Below are positions 28,601 through 29,440 of a stretch of 29,440 bases of DNA, in pieces; the first letter of the stretch is position 1; the number at the start of each line of letters is the position of its first letter. The notes below the pieces were generated by a model that was not told the origin of the DNA, did no database searches, and saw nothing but the letters and a program-made list of their open reading frames with translations. The DNA lies in assembly GCA_964495385.1 (NCBI GenBank), contig CAZBVO010000018.1:1-29440 (forward strand). The letters run 5' to 3'. The DNA is from CAG-1138 sp964495385. GTDB lineage: Bacteria > Bacillota > Clostridia > Christensenellales > CAG-917. The position numbers and the translations under genes are program-made.

Positions 28601-29440
28601 GGTGCAAGTTGCAGGGGTTTCATCTGCCCACCCCATAGCAAAATAGTGGCCTTTTGCCGAGCCGAACGGCAAGCCGCAATCAGCGCATTTTGCAGGCTCG
28701 GTGCAGGTTGCCGCCGTGCCTAAAACGTGCGGATGAGTGTGTTCCTTTGCATCGGTGTGGATGCAGGTTGTAGGATGCCAGTGTTCGGATTCGTCCCCAA
28801 CCCAAGTGTCTTCGTCATAAGTGTGATCGCCATAGACCTCCAGGTCCTTGTCGTCGGTTATTTCTCTATAGTCTATATCAAATTTCTTTCCGCACTCCGA
28901 GCACTCGTAGTGTTCTCTCGTGCCGGCAACCGTGCAGGTTCCCAGAACTTCAGGTATCACATCGCCGTAGTTGTGGTCGCCAAAGTCGCCGTATTCTTCG
29001 CCGCAATGTTCGCATTGCGCCTTTTTGGTGCAAGTTGCTTCGCCGCCGCTGTGAGCAGTGAAATCACCTTTTACGTCGTGACCGCAGGTTGCCGCGTGCC
29101 AGTGACCTGTTTCGTCGCCAACCCATTTGCTTTCGTCAAAGGTGTGCACATGGTCTTTGGTACCGAGGTTTTCGGTTTTGGTTTCGCCGCAAAGCGTGCA
29201 AGTGTAAGTTTTTACGCCCTCAACGGTTTCGGTTGCTTCGGTGGTGATTGTGCCGTCGTCCCAAGTGTGAGCAACGTTGCTTGTGGTGTGACCGCATCCC
29301 TCGGTGGAGCACTCGTACCAGTGGCCCGTTGCATCATGCTTCAAAACAGAATGATCGTGTTCGGCATAACTGCCTTTTACGTCGTGGCCGCAAGTTGCCT
29401 TGTGCCAGTGACCTGTTTCGTCGCTTTCCCACTTGGTTTC
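25613..29440 (-). CDS. C-terminal 1275 residues of a large exported repeat protein
   Basis: The frame is open from the window edge to the stop at 25613; an apparent start near 29344 is only an internal TTG codon. Parts, N to C: (1) Cys/His-rich repeats (29440 to about 27750) with five copies of DETGHWHxATCGHD and many CxxCG units such as CTEKAHCGVCGAEYGDFGDH; (2) an OB-fold-like domain (about 27745-27150: TEVTVIGYITHINSNRKRMW, YKVGDEVAIKGTG); (3) an Ig-like domain (about 27140-26900) and two more (about 26490-26020), each with LTAxLGE; (4) two related beta modules, one between the Ig domains (about 26885-26505) and one at the C-terminus (about 26000-25616). There is no LPxTG or membrane anchor at the end. 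It is a secreted or surface protein; similar beta modules and OB folds occur in exported nucleases, but no catalytic domain is visible here. Confidence 0.85.
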   Translation of the reverse strand, partial: ETKWESDETGHWHKATCGHDVKGSYAEHDHSVLKHDATGHWYECSTEGCGHTTSNVAHTWDDGTITTEATETVEGVKTYTCTLCGETKTENLGTKDHVHTFDESKWVGDETGHWHAATCGHDVKGDFTAHSGGEATCTKKAQCEHCGEEYGDFGDHNYGDVIPEVLGTCTVAGTREHYECSECGKKFDIDYREITDDKDLEVYGDHTYDEDTWVGDESEHWHPTTCIHTDAKEHTHPHVLGTAATCTEPAKCADCGLPFGSAKGHYFAMGWADETPATCTDTGIAAHYYCPNCQTNFKEDGKTPFTAEELIIPAKGHTFDETKWESDETGHWHPATCGHDGEKGDFTAHSGGKATCTEKAHCGVCGAEYGDFGDHNYGEWITKTPATCTDEGVKGHYHCSKCGKDFDTDKTELSDLVIPANGHEWDTDYTTDVEPTCTEAGSKSIHCANCTATKDATEIEAKGHSFETGWTADETGHWHAATCGHDVKDGYEAHSGGEATCTDKAECAVCGHSYGDLASHTWDVEKDEVPATYWADGNIAYKHCSECDKNYDLNGDLKTDVVISKLTANTHAEYVTACQDKTEVTVIGYITHINSNRKRMWLVDSDGNGYYAYSFSAAADSTYKVGDEVAIKGTGATYNGLYELTNCTIVGASGKTATDNGVNVDYVDRTAELTADGANPTEIFTAKQGTPILLKGVTMGDVSDKKLTFTLGGNSYELFVSVNAIDQTTSDAFKALWTKGYTADVKGMVGLYNGALQIIPMDADALVVSDDAKLATVTVAESVSETFDLTTEVAGSTVSWTSDSDAIKIDGGKAVVTQGTSAVEVTLTAKLGEATKPFKVTVIAAGTTVITNQTATISIADYASANSWANSKQYSTIDYSPYFTVTATGGSNTGKYYTSDTTWRIYGSETPSVKIAAKDGYTIVSVKIVYIKKSGGTLLNGTEQVASGAEVEVNADSITLDTSSSGQVQITSIEVVYKQAAVKSDAEKLAEIPEFEKVEATTVDDTTTITLSDIAETWESSDPSVVSVSGYKATIMHGDAEQTVTLTARLGEESVTRTITVGQKLSDQAKLDMIPAITNQDEITVSFTLSDIADSWTVPDGTTAITISGYQANVTRGTDDVEVILTAHLGEASRDFKVKVLKEISSSGSSAELSFASTENRTEQDTDHQVWQQNGITLTNNKASSQTKVGDFTPIRLYAGSEVIIEAESNITKIVFAANSTSYATALETSLKNTNLGTVTVSSKTVTIELYTPATSITFTCSAQIRLDSLTVYTA
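27860..29440 (-). repeat. Tandem Cys/His-rich coding repeats
   Basis: The sequence GTGCCAGTGACCTGTTTCGTC or a close variant recurs near 28005, 28443, 28757, 29097 and 29401 on the plus strand, giving units of about 300-440 bp. Between them, blocks encoding TAHSGGxATCTxKAxCxxCG and GDFGDHNYG recur with high nucleotide identity. The array continues past the window edge. Confidence 0.9.

Noticed and set aside
27860..29440. The regularly spaced repeats as a CRISPR array
   Set aside because: Units are 300-440 bp, in frame and encode one continuous protein.

Overview
The window comes from an endospore-forming member of the Bacillota, most likely an uncultured clostridial lineage. The evidence is four sporulation or germination genes (cwlD, spoIIR, sleB, ypeB), the Firmicute gene order rpsF-ssb-rpsR, consensus SigA promoters (TTGACA-17-TATAAT class) before many genes, Shine-Dalgarno-led starts and CCA-encoding tRNA genes. 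I cannot name a genus from sequence alone. Base composition is moderate throughout except for one clearly AT-rich block at about 16.72-19.31 kb.

Layout. 1-100: start of an unidentified minus-strand gene, then tRNA-Asn. 491-1729: membrane-anchored HD-GYP-like phosphodiesterase. 1838-2792 (minus): rpsF-ssb-rpsR. 2961-5359 (minus): proS-ung. 5466-6738 (minus): a cobalamin riboswitch controlling a DUF4430 lipoprotein and an ECF transporter S component, probably a corrinoid-uptake unit. 6852-8102 (+): membrane-embedded M28 peptidase. 8198-9643 (minus): atypical M28-like protein with a palindromic operator on its promoter. 9851-12191 (+): a three-gene operon of a DUF1538 membrane protein and two different PII-like proteins. 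12281-14574 (minus): radC-gltX followed by tRNA-Gln. 14657-15937 (+): PepV-like dipeptidase. 15968-16696 (minus): cwlD.

16720-19316 is a foreign, AT-rich island bounded by two 177/178-bp direct copies of the cwlD 5' end. The left copy belongs to the intact gene; the right copy is a frameshifted remnant. The island carries a P27-like small terminase, a ParB/DUF4417 fusion, a small phage-type FGGRG protein with a His-rich toxin-like tail, and a zinc-ribbon protein that could be its immunity partner. There is no integrase, large terminase or portal gene. This is the strongest candidate for an undescribed system.

19855-20571 (+): PRC-barrel-like protein. 20570-20651 (minus): candidate small RNA with its own consensus promoter and terminator. 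20733-24580 (minus): spoIIR-sleB-ypeB-glmM, headed by a near-perfect SigF/SigG-type promoter, so spore-cortex hydrolysis and a cell-wall precursor enzyme share a transcription unit. 24790-25485 (+): trmB with a Cys in place of the conserved Asp of its signature. 25613-29440 (minus): C-terminal 1275 residues of a large exported protein made of Cys/His-rich repeats, an OB-fold-like domain, three Ig-like domains and two related beta modules; it runs off the window.
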